From Tanypteryx hageni (taxonomy: Eukaryota > Arthropoda > Insecta > Odonata > Petaluridae), in assembly GCA_028673005.1 (NCBI GenBank), contig CM054120.1, positions 76,567,533-76,631,532 of the forward strand: a DNA stretch of 64,000 nucleotides, given 5' to 3'. Every line of letters begins with the position of its first letter. Within the stretch, counting starts at the first letter, position 1. Both the position numbers and the translations under genes were made by a program. Shown piece after piece: positions 36,901-49,857 of the stretch. Below the pieces are notes generated by a model, which searched no databases, was not told where the DNA came from, and worked only from the letters and a program-made list of their open reading frames with translations.

Positions 36901-37211
36901 AGGTAGAGAGATGTCAAAATAAAAGCAACTTTTTTAACCTCACATATACATAACAAATGGATACACACCAAAATAGCACTTTAAAATAGTTTGATTTTCT
37001 CAATAGTTACAATATTTATACTATATATATAAATATAAAAATATCAAAAATAACAAATTTAAAAATAAACAAAAATGCAAATTTCTCTTCTAGAATGTCA
37101 GTTTCGAAGGTAGAACAAGTTTGGGTTAGATTGACAATACATTTCTTTAGATATTGACAAAAAAACATTGCTTGGGGTCATATTGACCCCACGCGACTAA
37201 TTAAGGGTTAA

Positions 37212-38550
37212 TATCGTTTATCAATTTTTCTTTATCATTGATAAACTATGAATTACAAATGGTATTTATGCTATGAGAATTCATCGGAGTGACCAACTTA
37301 TACTGAAACATTTCCTAACAAAATATGTTATCAATTTCGAACGTCAACTTTGGGAAACCGGTTGAATTTCTTTACGTGAAGAGGGAGGGTTACCATGGTA
37401 ATGAATTTTTTGTAAAGGTTTCCTTCTCAGATAGTACATCATTAAACACTTCACAGGTATATTGTTCTAGATTTACTTTACTTTTTGCAATACCCACACT
37501 TAGTCTTCATTTATCCTGCTCCAGATGACAATATTCATTTAAGAAACTTATTCAACACTTGCATTGGCAAACACAAGGCAGCTTCAATTATAATTCTTAA
37601 GATTCTTATTTAATTCTTTCTTAAAAAATGAAATAATTGTTCAAAATTTATATCCTGTTCCACTTTTATCTTCTGAACAACCATCAAAATTTCAGAGAAC
37701 TCTTCTCCTGTAACAAAATGTAAGATTTAATACACAATACAGTGAAAACAAGCACACAGAATATGTGACCTGTTGAAATGCCAAGGCAACAGCAACACCA
37801 TGAAAGCAAAGCTGTAGGTCAGAGAAATGCTCAGCAAGCTAAAGTACAACCTCTTTAATCCATGTTCCCGTGATCTGGGAACACCCATGTTTCGGAATAA
37901 ATCTGATACTCTTACATTGGTGCATTTAAAATAAAATCTCACAAAATTCTTTCATACGCATATCATATAACATATATGAACTTGAAGGGAAAAACTAAAA
38001 TCTAATCACTTAAATATAACGTCACCAAAAGTTTAATATTCTCCCTTTTTCTCTCTGCATCAACTATTTCCCATTCAAATGGATACTGTAAGAAAACAAG
38101 TTATGAATGGCAAACTATAAAATCAGCATAATATGCAATCAGAAATGCCTCAAAAAATAAATAATTTCCATGAAATAAATTTATCCATATTGAACATCTG
38201 TAGCATGATTCTTCATGATGATAACACCTTCTCCTAACATTCTGCTTCAATGCCCATAACTCGTATGAAAAGACATTAAAACACTGAAGAAAAGGTAATC
38301 ACAAAAGAAAGTATGTTAAGATAATTCATTAGCAAGTCATTGTTAGCAATTACAAGTTAGTGCACCTTACAAAAATAGTTGCATAGATTCTGTTCACCCT
38401 TCATTATGGCAAACTCAATATGTTCAAGAAAACTCCAGAGGTGGTCACAGCCTAATTACTCAGGGTGTCAGTCTAAACAGGTTGTACTGTAATTTCAAAT
38501 TGGTATCCATAGATATGATTATAGCCAGATTTCAGGTCCTGCCTGGTACT
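37212..38550. other. No gene seen
   Basis: AT-rich, short frames only. Ends at the ATT-repeat tail of the minus-strand LINE. Confidence 0.5.
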
Positions 38551-38945
38551 GTATAATAATAATAATAATACTTTATTCATTATTAGATGGCACAGCCGCA
38601 ATAAATGTCGTCACATAAAATACAGAGATATTTTACAAATATAGAGTCAAAATATTTACAAAACAAGTAGATTAAAAGGCCAGGTCAGAGAAGTCAAAGT
38701 CAATGTACTCATCAATTGAATAGCGAGACTTAGAGATTAGCAATCTTGCAATAATGCATCTCAAATGGCAGTGCTTGTTAGTCTAGCAGTAGATCGTATC
38801 ATATTAAAAAGCCTGATTTACAGGGTATTACAAGATTTATAGGTTTTAGTGAGTCTGCACTTAACTAGATCCAAGTTATTTTTCTTCCTAGTGTTATGAG
38901 AGTGAATATAATATCTAGGAGTGTAGTCATTGAGATTTTTTTGAT
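38551..38945 (-). mobile_element. 3' part of a split LINE, with ATT-repeat tail
   Basis: In the minus sense it reads NLNDYTPRYYIHSHNTRKKN and LVKCRLTKTYKSCNTL, the usual C-terminus of this LINE type. It ends with an AATAAA at about 38572-38577 and an (ATT)n tail at 38551-38569. It continues the LINE at 42416-44810, from which it was separated by the inverted-repeat insertion. Confidence 0.7.
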
Positions 38946-39329
38946 GTACCACCGCGGACAATAAATTTGAGACACCTTGAAGTGGCTCTGGTGGCGACTC
39001 CGGGAACTTTTTACGTTGAGGTGCCGAATTGCAACCCTGAAGGTGAGCTGTGGTTGGAGAGAGGCGACGGACGGAGGAGGGGGATAAAGGGAGGAAGGAA
39101 GTGAGAGGAAGAGCGGAAGAGGAGTGAGGGGTTTTCAACGCTGTCCCCTCCCGTTCTGAGTTAAATGCGGGGTGTTCATACGGGAAGTAATGTGATCCGC
39201 AGTTTACTTGTTTCCACTTTTATTGTAGATCTTTGCAAAAGACAGGAGAGTTACGCGAATCCTTAAACCGGGCAGTAAGCAATGGGTTCAGAAATAATCT
39301 CCGTAGCCACCCAGTGGGCCGCAGATGTT

Positions 39330-39600
39330 ACATATGTAGACGGTCAGTAGCAATGCTTTGACGGCAAAAATATGGCATAAAAGAACACCATAGAGCGACC
39401 AACAAAAAACAATTCCGCCTCTCAGAAATCGCAGAGCATGCCTGGGAAGAACCCGTGCACAACATGAATTTCGAAGAAGCGAAAATAATAGCCCAGCTAT
39501 CTCCCGAGCCTCACCCGAGAGGCAATAGAAATTTTAAAAACACCGAAAAACTTGAACAGGGAAGACGGTTATTCGCCATCTAACAATTGGAAATTCATAT
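39330..39600 (+). pseudogene. Penelope-like element, end of GIY-YIG endonuclease domain
   Basis: One frame reads RLSEIAEHAWEEPVHNMNFE then EAKIIAQLSPEP. After a one-base shift it continues EAIEILKTPKNLNREDGYSP and SNNWKF. The AEH, EA, REAIEI and NREDGY order is the typical end of Penelope-like polyproteins, whose GIY-YIG nuclease nicks the target DNA. RT and the GIY-YIG core are absent. Only the 3' end remains, followed by a small hairpin-forming region near 39700-39740. Confidence 0.7.
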
Positions 39601-40139
39601 TTCAAATGGGACGACCAACAGCCAATCAGGGAGCAAAGAATTGTCTAACTGCCATTCACTAGAAAAGTTATTGTTAGGGTGCCTATATGTAAGACGGGCA
39701 AGTCCTGCATCGAACCTTCGGAACCGAAGAAGCTGGCGAAACTGTAGTCCGCAAAAAATAAAAATAAAATGCGGAGGATATCCCGAAAACAAAAAATTCA
39801 ATACTCAACACTCCGCAGAAGGCTTCAGCGCAAAACTACTGATTTTATCTGCAACATATATTTTGAATTTTATTATTATTCAAGGGACCTCAAAACGTGG
39901 TTTTCCGTTGGAATCACTAAATCGAATTTTTGCACAAAAACAATAGTTTCTCTATAGGTATTCTTCGTTTACATGGAGAAAGTAAAAATCATACATTTTG
40001 CATTGGAAGTTTCCAGTATTCTTGCTCTCTCATGGATTTTTTAGAAATTATATTAAAATGGAAACAAGTAAAATAAGCAATTAATCATTATAATTTATTT
40101 CCTACTTGTAATCATGCATATCAATATCAACAGGCGTAA

Positions 40140-40605
40140 ATTCCAAAATTGTTAGTTGGATCCGCGAATTTTTAAATCATAGGAGGCAGAAGGTGGGAAA
40201 TGATGATGAGAAATCCTCGAACTTAGTGGAAGTTGCATCGCAACTTGCGATAGTAAACAAAGCGTAACATCATTAATAGAAAATCTGAAATGGACATCGT
40301 TAGAGGAACGTAGGCTGCAAGCTAGAATTAAACTACTGGAAAAATTTATGTCGGAGGGACTAGCGAATGAGGTAGTAGGACTTATCAGAAGCCCGACGTA
40401 TATCGGAAGGCAGAACAGTGAGGATAAGATTCGCGAGATCGACTGTAGAACGGAGCGATATAGAGGATCCTTTTTCCCAAGGACGATAAGAGACCATAAT
40501 AGGAAAATATAACGTAGGAAAACTATGGACCCTTGGTGCACTGCACCCCCTGCCATCCACCAAAAAGGTGACTTGCAGGGTATAATGTAGATGTAGATGC
40601 GAGAA
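40140..40605 (+). mobile_element. CR1-like LINE, 3' end fragment
   Basis: Encodes the C-terminal tail of CR1-type ORF2 (SLEERRLQARIKLLEKFMSE, then EVVGLIRSPTYIGRQNSEDK, then RTERYRGSFFPRTIRDHNRK). A short 3' UTR holding ggtgcactgcaccccctgcc follows, ending in a tgtagatgtagatg repeat. The same 3' UTR phrase occurs, inverted, at about 53905-53935 at the end of the larger CR1 copy. Severely 5'-truncated, as is usual for LINE insertions. Confidence 0.75.
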
Positions 40606-41025
40606 TTCCTGGAAGAATGCGACTAATGCATTCACGTCTCCGATCCTGGCTAGGGAAGCGACAAACAAAGCGACACTGCCCACTACAGGACAAGTAGATA
40701 AATACCCAAAAGGCGGTTCTCCATCATTGAATAATCGTATATTAAATCCCCAAATAAATCAGCTCCTAAGCAGCAATCACGACCGAAAAATATGCCAGAT
40801 TTCCCTTTATAATGAGTGTGTAACACCGAGAGGGGATCGCAAGAGAGGAGGCACGCATAAATATGACAAAAGTAGTGATAAACATCTACCGAAGGAGATA
40901 CATAATAACATAATATAAATGAAAAAATATAAGTTTAAAAAATCTGATGTGGCCACCACATGACTGTATGGATGGTTATACAAAATATGGACACATATAG
41001 ACTATTAAATTCTTCCCTGACAGCG

Positions 41026-41826
41026 TTATTTTTTCTTTGATAAACTCTGTTTGATGAATTCACTTGTGGCAATAGAACTGAATGTAATCTCATCAACACA
41101 TGCAAGTTTCGAAATTTCTTCTTCAATAGATTTCTTATGAATGTATCCTTCCGAAGTTTTTTTTGGTTGATTTTCAGCTATCTTCATTTCAAAAATATTT
41201 ATATTATGAATTGTTTTTAAATGAACGGATAATCCACTAGTCCACCCTCCACAGCATTTTATAACTTTTGCAAGCGTAGAACATTCAGCTGTGACATTGT
41301 ATTTCTTAGTAAAATAATTCCAAACAACTGATTTTTTTACATTCTTTAACAAGGTAGTTGCGTTGGTTTCCAGTAGAGCATATTGTTAACCAGACTTTAG
41401 CTATTTATTCTTCAATTGGTTACTATGCAGTTCTTTATGTAATTGTTAGTTGTTACAGCGAAAATACAGAGTGATTAGGAACAGGATAAATCCATCAAAT
41501 ATGTGATGCTGCTTATGGTATAACTGCATCCTTGATCATTCACTATTTCATTTAAAAACGCATTTCAGGATGACGAGACCATTTCCAACCATTTTCTCTC
41601 ATCGAAATAGGTAATATTATAAAACTCTCATACCAATCCGTCGGAGTCACTTTATTTCTATTCACACAAGCAACAAATGCATTTTTGGTAACTTGGAACT
41701 GCTCCCACAATGTAAATTATTTTCAATACCAAAAACACGGTATTATAAATGACGATGTCGGTATTATGTATCTAATTCAATACCGGTATTAATTCCGGTT
41801 TTCCAATACCGGGATTCATCCCTAGT
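41026..41826 (-). pseudogene. hAT element end with BED zinc finger
   Basis: 41026-41352 (minus) encodes a BED-type zinc finger: SVVWNYFTKKYNVTAECSTL, then CCGGWTSGLSVHLKTIHN. It binds element ends in hAT transposases. To its right (about 41760-41826) the sequence aataccggtattaattccgg and cccgggat-like motifs end with catccctagtg, which resembles a hAT terminal inverted repeat (CACTAGGGATGAATCCCGG in the element sense). The rest of the transposase and the other end are missing on the left. Confidence 0.65.
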
Positions 41827-42415
41827 GTGCACATTAGGTCTACTAGGTGAGTCAAACAAAACAACATTCTCATATTTAAACTTATATTTATATCAAAAAA
41901 TACATTCGTTTCAATACATATAAATATATTCGTTTAGGTAATATGGATACCAATGATGATTGGACCGAAAGGTTCATTCAAACAATTGAATCGAGACAGC
42001 TCTTTACAACAAATCCATGAAAGAACATTCTGATAGGAATAGGATAGGAAATGAAAGTTGGCCGACTGTTTAATTGCATATGTGCACACATCTCTTTCGG
42101 CAAACCTGTTTGGTTGCCTAGTGAGCACGGAATGACCGATCGGCTGATCAAATAGTCGGCCGACTAAAAATTGCATGTGAGTGCTAGGCCTACTATTCTT
42201 GTTAGAGCGGGAGGGGATAGCGTTGAAGACCCTTCCTTCTTCTTCTGTTCTTCCTCTCGCTTCCTTCCTCCCTTTATCACCTTCTTCCATCCCCCACCTC
42301 TCCCTGCCACAGCTAACCTTCAGGGTTGCAATTTGGTACCTCAGTGTATAAAGTTCACGGAGTCGCCACCAGAGCGACTTCAAGGTGTCTCAAATTTATT
42401 GTCCGCGGTGGTACA

Positions 42416-44810
42416 TTAAATTACAAAATATATAGAGATTATGCAATGTCAATATACCGAGTTGCTTAAAAAGTGGTTTACAATGTTCTTGAGAGTCAGA
42501 GCTAGTCATAACTCTAATTGCCTTTTTTGTAAGGTAAAGACGAGTTTAACATCAGCAGCATGTCCGCAGAGTTTTAGGCTGTAACTGAGATGGCTATGAA
42601 AAAATGCATAGTAAGCATACTTAATGTAATCATCCATGACAATTTTTTAAGCTTCCGAAGCAGATACAGAGATCTAGACAGTTTCTTACAAACAGCTGAT
42701 ACATGACTGCTCCAGTTAAGCTTGCAGTCAATGTAAATACCAAGTAGTTTTACTGAGTCATTTTCATCTAGGTTTTTAAGGTTGCAGAAGAAGTGTTGAG
42801 TTTTGTCATTATTAAGAAGAAATTGGTTGGCAGTGAACCAATCACTTGCTTGGCTTAGGACAACTGTAGACAATAACATGGACTGGCAGGAACTCTTGCA
42901 TCTTTGGGCAAAGGTTGTATCATCAGCATATAACACAGATTCAGAAGTAACATTAGCAGATAGATCATTAATCATAATAAAAAATAACAAAGGACCGAGT
43001 ACAGAACACCATGCTTTACACTCAGGAAGTCTGACTGAATACCATTGACTTCAACTATTTGTTTCCTAAATGATAAATAACTACACATAACTTTCAGTTC
43101 AGAATCTTGTAAACCATAGTACTGCAATTTTTTCTTGAGAATAAGGTGGGAGATACATCAATGGTGGATGAAAGATCACACAGAGTTAGAGAAATTCAGT
43201 GCCTTTCTTCAAAGGCCTGCAAAATTTGTTTGGTTACATATTCAACAGCTTGTACAGTAGATTTACCAGGTTGAAAATTAAATTGTGAGGTGAAAAACAG
43301 GTTGTTGTTCTCAAAATGAGCAAGGATTTGAGTGTTAACAATGGTTTCAAAAATTTTAGCAAAAACAGGAATAAAGGAAATAGTTAACTGATTGGAGAAT
43401 TTTTGTCACCTCTTTTGTAGACTGGAATTACCTTAGAATATTTTAGGGCTTCAGGAAAACAACCAGATTGAAGACAGGTATTGATAAAAATTGAAAGGGA
43501 TAAAGCAATAAAATGAATTACATGCGTAATTATGACATAAGTTAGTCCAGAGATGTCCCTACTCTTAGAATTTTTGAAACATTTAACAACTTTAGAGATG
43601 TCAGAGGGTGTAACATATTTCCATCGAAATGATGCTGAATTGACTGGAAGGTTATTAAGCACTTCAGTAGCAGTAACATTTGGTTTATTAACACTGGAAA
43701 GAATGCTGTCAAAAGAGCTAACAAAGTAATTATTAAGTTCATGAGGATTCACAGGAATATCAGTGGGGGTATGTGCCATAGCCGTTTCACATTTAATGAT
43801 GGACCAGGCAGCCTTACATCAATTGGGTGCATGATTAATGAAATTAGTGTTAGCTTTAAGTTTTGCTTCATATAGTTTACTGGGATAATATTTATTTAGA
43901 TCTTTGTACATTTGTTTAAGATCTTCAGTCTTCATTGATTTATAGGCATGATGTACATGGATTAAATGAGTTCTTAAAAGTTCATTTTCTGAACCACTTA
44001 TTTTTGTGTCTTACCACATTTTAGTTGTATTAATTTTAATGGAAATGAATATTGAAATATAGAAATAAATATGTCAAAAAAGAATGTGAAATTCAACCCT
44101 CATAACATAAGGAGACCCAGTCAATAGAAGATAATAGAAATTTAAAGTTTTCAACACCATGATGGGTGAGTGGTCTGGAACATTTAGATTTGGAAGTGAA
44201 TTTTGTGGAGGCATTATTAACTTTAGTATTTACATTAAATGCAATGGCACAGTGGTCAGAAATTAATGGATCAAAAACTTCTAATTTATAGCATTGTTTA
44301 TCATAGGTAGTAATGATACTGTCAAGACAAACTGACTTCCTTGTCAGTACACAATTAGCACAGTAAAGATTAAAGGATCTGAAAAGGTTACTAAGCCTGG
44401 TGCTATTCTTTGCTGTATAACGCATATCAACATTAAAGTTAGCCCCTATGATAATGGAGACATTAAATTTTTGGAGAAAATTCAGGACTATTTGCAATAA
44501 ACACTAATATCACCTGAAGGTGATAGATATATTGAAACAATTATAACACTATGATCTTTAACAAGGGCTGCAGCAACTTCAAAGTGTAGGTCAATGCAAT
44601 AGCACTCTAAATCTAAGGACTTATAGGTTAGTTTATCAGATATGAATGGGCATGCACCACCATTCTTGGAAGTTTTACGGCAGTAAATTGCAGATAACAA
44701 GAAACCATAAATTGGGTATAGGTCTGCCTCATCATCTTGTAGCCAATAGAGATCTTCATTCATCCAGACTAAGGTTTTGGATTCCCAGCGATATCTTTTT
44801 ACTGGGAAAC
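42416..44810 (-). mobile_element. LINE, 5' and central part (split from 38551-38945)
   Basis: In minus sense: endonuclease (NEDLYWLQDDEADLYPIYGF, then GANFNVDMRY, then ISDHCAIAFN), linker, RT (LQSGCFPEALKYSKVIPVYK RGDKN; the palm near 43000 with LLFFIMINDL and LYADDTTFAQ) and a C-terminal region (KLLGIYIDCKLNWSSHV). Several frameshifts are present, at 43384, about 43100 and 44090. The endonuclease Asp of GDFN is replaced (GANFN). It continues at 38945 after the inverted-repeat insertion. Confidence 0.75.
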
Positions 44811-46259
44811 TGGAATTAGATTTTCAAATATCCTGGAACAACAATTATCTAGCATATTTAATACATAATATTTTAATTAAACATGTTATTTATTATTGAT
44901 ACAACATTAATACATAAGTCTTTAATGAAACCAAATGACATGTGAAACATTATTTGCGACAATTGTTAGCAGATGCACTTTGACTTGTGCAACCAATCCT
45001 TCCTCGATGTTGACAATGTGGAGATAGCAAGAGACCAACTACCAATGTAACCTGTGTTGTTCAAGTTGCGAGTGGAAAAAATGTATTGAAGAGGTTTAAA
45101 CAACAATGTATATATAGTTCACTTGGTCAGAGTAGTTATTTGGTCGATTAGGGTCAGAGGGAGGAAAGAAGGAAGAAGAATAGGAGGGGAAGGTAGTTTC
45201 CTTCAGTGCCTAGTTTCAGATTCATGCAACCATTACTTTTGAACTATTTGTTTACCGACAACATTCACGAGTGCAAGTAGAAGTAATTTTGACATTGCAT
45301 TAGCATTCCATTAAAATTTAATTAATAGTGAAAAACACAACCTGATTCTTAATCTCAAATGCCTATTAACTCAGTTACTAAATAGAATTCACTGAAATAA
45401 TATTTAGTATTCATCAGAAATTCTATTGGTAGGTACATGTATGAAATAAAAAAATGAAAACTAATTTTGATAGCTTAACATTTGGAGCTGAAATTCAGAA
45501 GAATATCTTTTTTTTTTAATCCAGCTATGAAGGCAATTCTGGAAAAGCTTGCCTTGGCACAAAATTCAAACTATTCCTTGGAATTATTAAAAATTTTCCC
45601 ACAAATCTCGAATAAGAAATATTTAGTAAATTCCCTGGAATCAGGAACGAGAATTTCTGCTTCCAAAACTCTAATCCAGACCACCATTGGACCTAATTAG
45701 GGCCATTTCACTAGAGACACTCAGTGTACAGCTACCAAGTGTCTGGTCACTGCGGCAGTGGTAGCAACTTCTTAGCAACTCGCAGGATTGATGTCATGAC
45801 TACACAACTTCCAACATGGTTCATTCTCTTCAGTTGCAATAACGATATCATATGAGGATGTTCTTCTGTCATCAATGCTAGAGCTGTTAATACTCTGCTT
45901 TTGTAAGAGAAGAGGAGGAAGAAAAAGAAAAGGAACACAAAACTATGGGTACGTCCTATACTTATATCCAGATTAAAGGATGGATCCCTTTACACTGACA
46001 ATGCACAACCCACAGCCTGAATGTGGGCCTCCACAGATGATTGTGCAATCCATGGGAACCTATCCCCCCTTATAAGAAGAAGTCCAAACCAGGACTAATG
46101 CAGGCTGGTTTCCCAAAGTTGATGTCCCGAATTCATTACTTATATTGACAGGAAATGTTTCAGTATGTGTTAGTCATTCCAAGTTATTTTCATATCATAA
46201 ATACCACTTGCAGTTAATAGTTTATCAATGATAGAGAAAAATCGGAAAACAAATTAATA
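44811..46259. other. No gene seen
   Basis: AT-rich with a short purine-rich patch at about 45158-45200. Short ORFs lack recognisable domains. Confidence 0.5.
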
Positions 46260-47810
46260 GAGCATTATCAGCTTTAAAATAAAGCAGTGTCAAAATCACT
46301 TCTTCACACTTATCAAATCAAAATCTGCCAAATTCCAGAAAATCTCTTAAGCATTAATGATATTAAATCATATCGACCTATCTCTGTGCAAAATCAGTTT
46401 GGTGTAGAATTTGAAAAAGTTTTTATAGCAGATTTATGTCATATCTGGACTCTACTAAACAGATATCTTTATGTCAACATGGCTTTAGGCAAAATAAATC
46501 TGTTACCACTGCAACCTAACAAGTAATTGACCATATTCTAACCACTCTTGATAATAATCTGGAAACTATGGCACTGTTTTTTGACTTTTCCAATGCATTT
46601 TGCTGTGTTAATCACTCTGTCCTTCTGGAAAAACTTGGAATCAGGGGCATACCCTACACCTGGATCAAATCATACTTGTCTAACAGATCACAACATGTAA
46701 TAATAACTAATAATGTTTCAAAATACATTTCTTCCAGAAAAATAGTAGAAAATGGTATTCTCAAGGGCTCTGTTTTGGGTCCTGTGCTATTCCTTTTGTT
46801 TATTAATGACCTTCCCAAAAACTTTCACTCAATAATGGGTGTTAAACCTCTCCTGTCTGCAGATGACACAAACTTTATTCTATTGTCCTCTTCTTTTACT
46901 AGTCTACAAGACAATGGCAAGGTAGTCTATGAACATTAAAATGATTGGTGTAAAAATAATCTTTTAAACCTGAATGTTGACAAATCTCAATCGATGTATT
47001 TTGCTAACATTAATAAAACTCATAAAAGTCTTATAATCGAGGTTAACGGTGAATCTATTAATCACATAAATCAAACTCAGTTTTTGGGAATCCATTTTGA
47101 TTCTCATATCTCATGCGAATTTCATTTATTTAAAACTGTCAAGTAACCTTAGTTCTGTTTGTTCTCAAAAGATGTATACGATCTACTATAATGCTTGATG
47201 TCCTTATTATGGTGAATTTTATTCATGTCTAATTTACAGTATTTTATTTTGGGGTTCATCCACTCATTCTGTCATTATTTTCAAAATGCAAAAAAGAGCT
47301 GTTCGCTTGAATGCAAATGAACCATATGATGCACCTTGTCGCCAGATTTTTAAAAAATTGAAAATTCTTCCATTACCATGTGTATATATCCTTGCAGTAT
47401 TGGTATTTATGAAGAGAAATTTATCTGATTTTAATAAAAATTGTGGTATACACAGTCATGTTACCAGAGGCAGCAATAACCTCCATAACCCATTTGTTCG
47501 TACAAGATCAGCTGCTCTGGGTCCTAGACAAATGGGATTACAAATATATAATAAACTACTAAATGAACTGAAAACTGTAAAAAGTATTTCAACTTCTAAA
47601 AATAAAGAAATTCTTGTTGCACAAAATGTATTACAGTATAGGTGATTATATGGATGCTGTACAATGATGTCAATGTTTGGCATATACTTATTATTCTAAT
47701 TTTAAAGTTTCTTAATTTCTTTGTTTCACTAATTCCTTCTGTTTGACTTGTCCTATATTTATGTATATCTAGATCTCTGGACCAAATAAACTACTACTAC
47801 TACACTTTTG
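46260..47810 (+). mobile_element. LINE, second copy of the 29-31 kb type, decayed
   Basis: 46290-46560 carries the pre-palm region. 46568-46939 is the RT palm (FFDFSNAFCCVNHSVLLEKL, GSVLGPVLFLLFINDLP, ADDTNFIL with Ser for Tyr before ADD). 47286-47645 is the C-terminal part (QKRAVRLNAN, KKLKILPLPCVYIL, GIHSHVTRG). It ends with AATAAA and a short (CTA)n tail near 47789-47800. Motifs match the LINE at 29-31 kb, so the two belong to related families. Confidence 0.72.
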
Positions 47811-47867
47811 GGCATTACATTTTGCATGTATTTTTTAAAATAAATGAATTAATTAAATGTTACTGTT

Positions 47868-48425
47868 CACACGCTAATATGTCCGGATCAACTGACCATT
47901 GCTAAAGAGTAGTCGAGTGGAAAACAACATAACCCATGTGTTCATTTGTTTATGAGAAAGTCGAGTTTGGTAACATTCATCTCCATGGCAACAATCCAAT
48001 AAAATGCGATTTAAAATGCAAAAACACTGTTTTAGTAGAAATTCAAGAAAATACAATCAATTATCACAATTCGGTGATAAGAATTAGAATCTACATTCTT
48101 TTCCCCTTAAAACACTACAAACCTCGCTCCGATATTACAAATTTAAGATATTTTTATGTAATAAAGAAAACATTTCTACAGGATTATTTTGAGTTTTCTT
48201 ATGTAAAACAAATAGGATAAAAGCATTCCTGGAATTGAACCAAGGACTTCACTCTTCACCAATTAAAATATAGCCTGGAGGTGAGCCCTGGCAGCATAAG
48301 CCTCATACCAAGTTTCATGCAAATCGGTGCATTGGTGCAAAAGTTTTTAGTAGGGGACACACTCATACACACAGACAGGACCATTTTGTAAGGCCATGTT
48401 TTCTTTGGGAACCAGCCTAATAAAG
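47868..48425 (-). repeat. Dispersed repeat, copy 2 (inverted relative to copy 1)
   Basis: Inverted and diverged copy of 34803-35335, matching from the cccaaagaaaacat end to the gatccggacatat end. The two copies face opposite ways about 12.5 kb apart. Confidence 0.65.
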
Positions 48426-48469
48426 GACTATGTTGGTCTGTTGGTCCATGTCATGCTCTTAAAACGTGA

Positions 48470-49570
48470 ATAACTCGATCAAATATGCAGATATAAACTT
48501 TAAATATGGCAGAGATAATCTACTCAGATATGAAAATGCTGTGATGAAAGAAAATTTATTTCCAGCATTCGACTACAGGGGATGACTTGATTCCCCATAA
48601 CATAACATGTAAAAATCGACTTTTAACGTGCAGGCTTTTCTTCTATTTCAGTTAAAAATAAAAAAAATACACCTTTAGATCCAGACCATTTTAAAGAAAA
48701 AATTATATGGTTTCTTATTCTGTTCATTGTTTTTTGCCTACAATTCAAAATTATTCACGTTAAACGTTTTTACTTTCTCCATATATGAAGTATAGAGAAA
48801 GTATTGTTTTCATGAAAAAAATTGAATTCAGGATTTCAACAGAAATACATGTTTTAAGGTCCCCTGAACACGTTTTGACTATTTTCTCAATGATGTCTGT
48901 GTCTGTCTGTATGTGATAGATTTTTGTGGGCACTCTAACTCAAAAACTATTAATCAGGTCAATGCAAAATTTTATATTTAACATTTTTATAAAAGTTGGA
49001 AGATCTGATTAGTTTTTGGTAAAAATCGGTTGACTTGAAGTGGGTATTTACTCTTGTCACTTATCAGTTATTTTGAAATATTTGCTTTAATATTTGATAA
49101 ATGTAAAAATGTATTGGAATAAAAGTTATAAGAAATTTTATTTTCTACAACTTTTGTTTGATACATTTTTCCATATAATGCATTGTTTAAGAGATATATT
49201 TTTAGCTGCCACCACCACGCCACCTAGCAAAGACTATTGATAACAATTGATGCTTAGCTACACATTAGTAATGCTCCTTTTTCTTTTCTTAATTGTCAAC
49301 CAGAAGTAAATATTGCCAATGATCCCAGAGCTAACAACATGTAATTTTCCATATAAATATGGAGAAAGTCATGTGTTGCCCACATTAGTTTATTTTCACA
49401 TATTTTGGGGAAATCTTGCCATTTTAATGGGATGTTACCTTGCCTACCCATTCCATTGTTAAATCCTGAAAACCTATTGTTATCTCAATCCAAATTGAAG
49501 TTTGGCAGAAATGTATGTAATGAGCTACTGAGAATTTGTTTATATTGGGTTGAAATGATGATTTAAGAAA
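48470..49570 (+). repeat. Dispersed repeat with related copy at 50390-50990
   Basis: Shares with 50390-50990 the blocks cccataacataacatgtaaaa, gtgcaggcttttcttctatt and ttaaatgggatg-type sequence with a downstream catgtaat-like segment. Each copy is followed by purine-rich sequence, expanded here into a minisatellite. No ORF. Confidence 0.5.
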
Positions 49571-49857
49571 TAAATGTCCATTTGTGGAGCTATTTAGAGG
49601 GGGAATACATACAATATTTTATGTGGACTGAAAATTAAAAAATCTATAATTCCCGTAATAGTATGTTCCAGAGAGTTAAAAATGTTTTGGCCAGCTAAAG
49701 ATGTAGTACGTATATCACGCTGTGAGAGATAACTAATTTTTTGAGGGAAGAATGAGAAAGAGAATGTGAGGGAGAATGGGAGAAGAATGGAAGGAGGAAG
49801 TGAAGGTGAAGAATAGGAGGGAGAGAGGGATGTAGAATAGAATGAAGGATGAGAGAG

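Larger units (their letters stand above)
35422..37207 (-). mobile_element. piggyBac transposon copy 2 (1.79 kb), different family
   Basis: TTAA (35418-35421) then CCCTTAGTTAGTCGCGTG, and inverted CACGCGACTAATTAAGGG then TTAA (37208-37211). The tagtcgcgtg motif is repeated about 23 bp inside and abuts the palindrome ggggtcaatatgacccc, the same layout as copy 1 with different sequence. The middle (36150-36900) includes a GC-richer insert that does not look like transposase. Confidence 0.88.
38946..42415. mobile_element. 3.5 kb insertion with about 212 bp inverted ends, splitting a LINE
   Basis: The left end (38946-39157) begins tgtaccaccgcggacaataa. The right end (42203-42415) is its inverted copy, clearly similar over the full 212 bp down to cccctcccgttct. 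The flanks on both sides are the same minus-strand LINE, reading through from one side to the other, so the whole block arrived as one insertion or a nest. I could not define a target duplication beyond AT. Inside are Penelope, CR1 and hAT fragments and no gene that explains the inverted ends. Confidence 0.6.
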
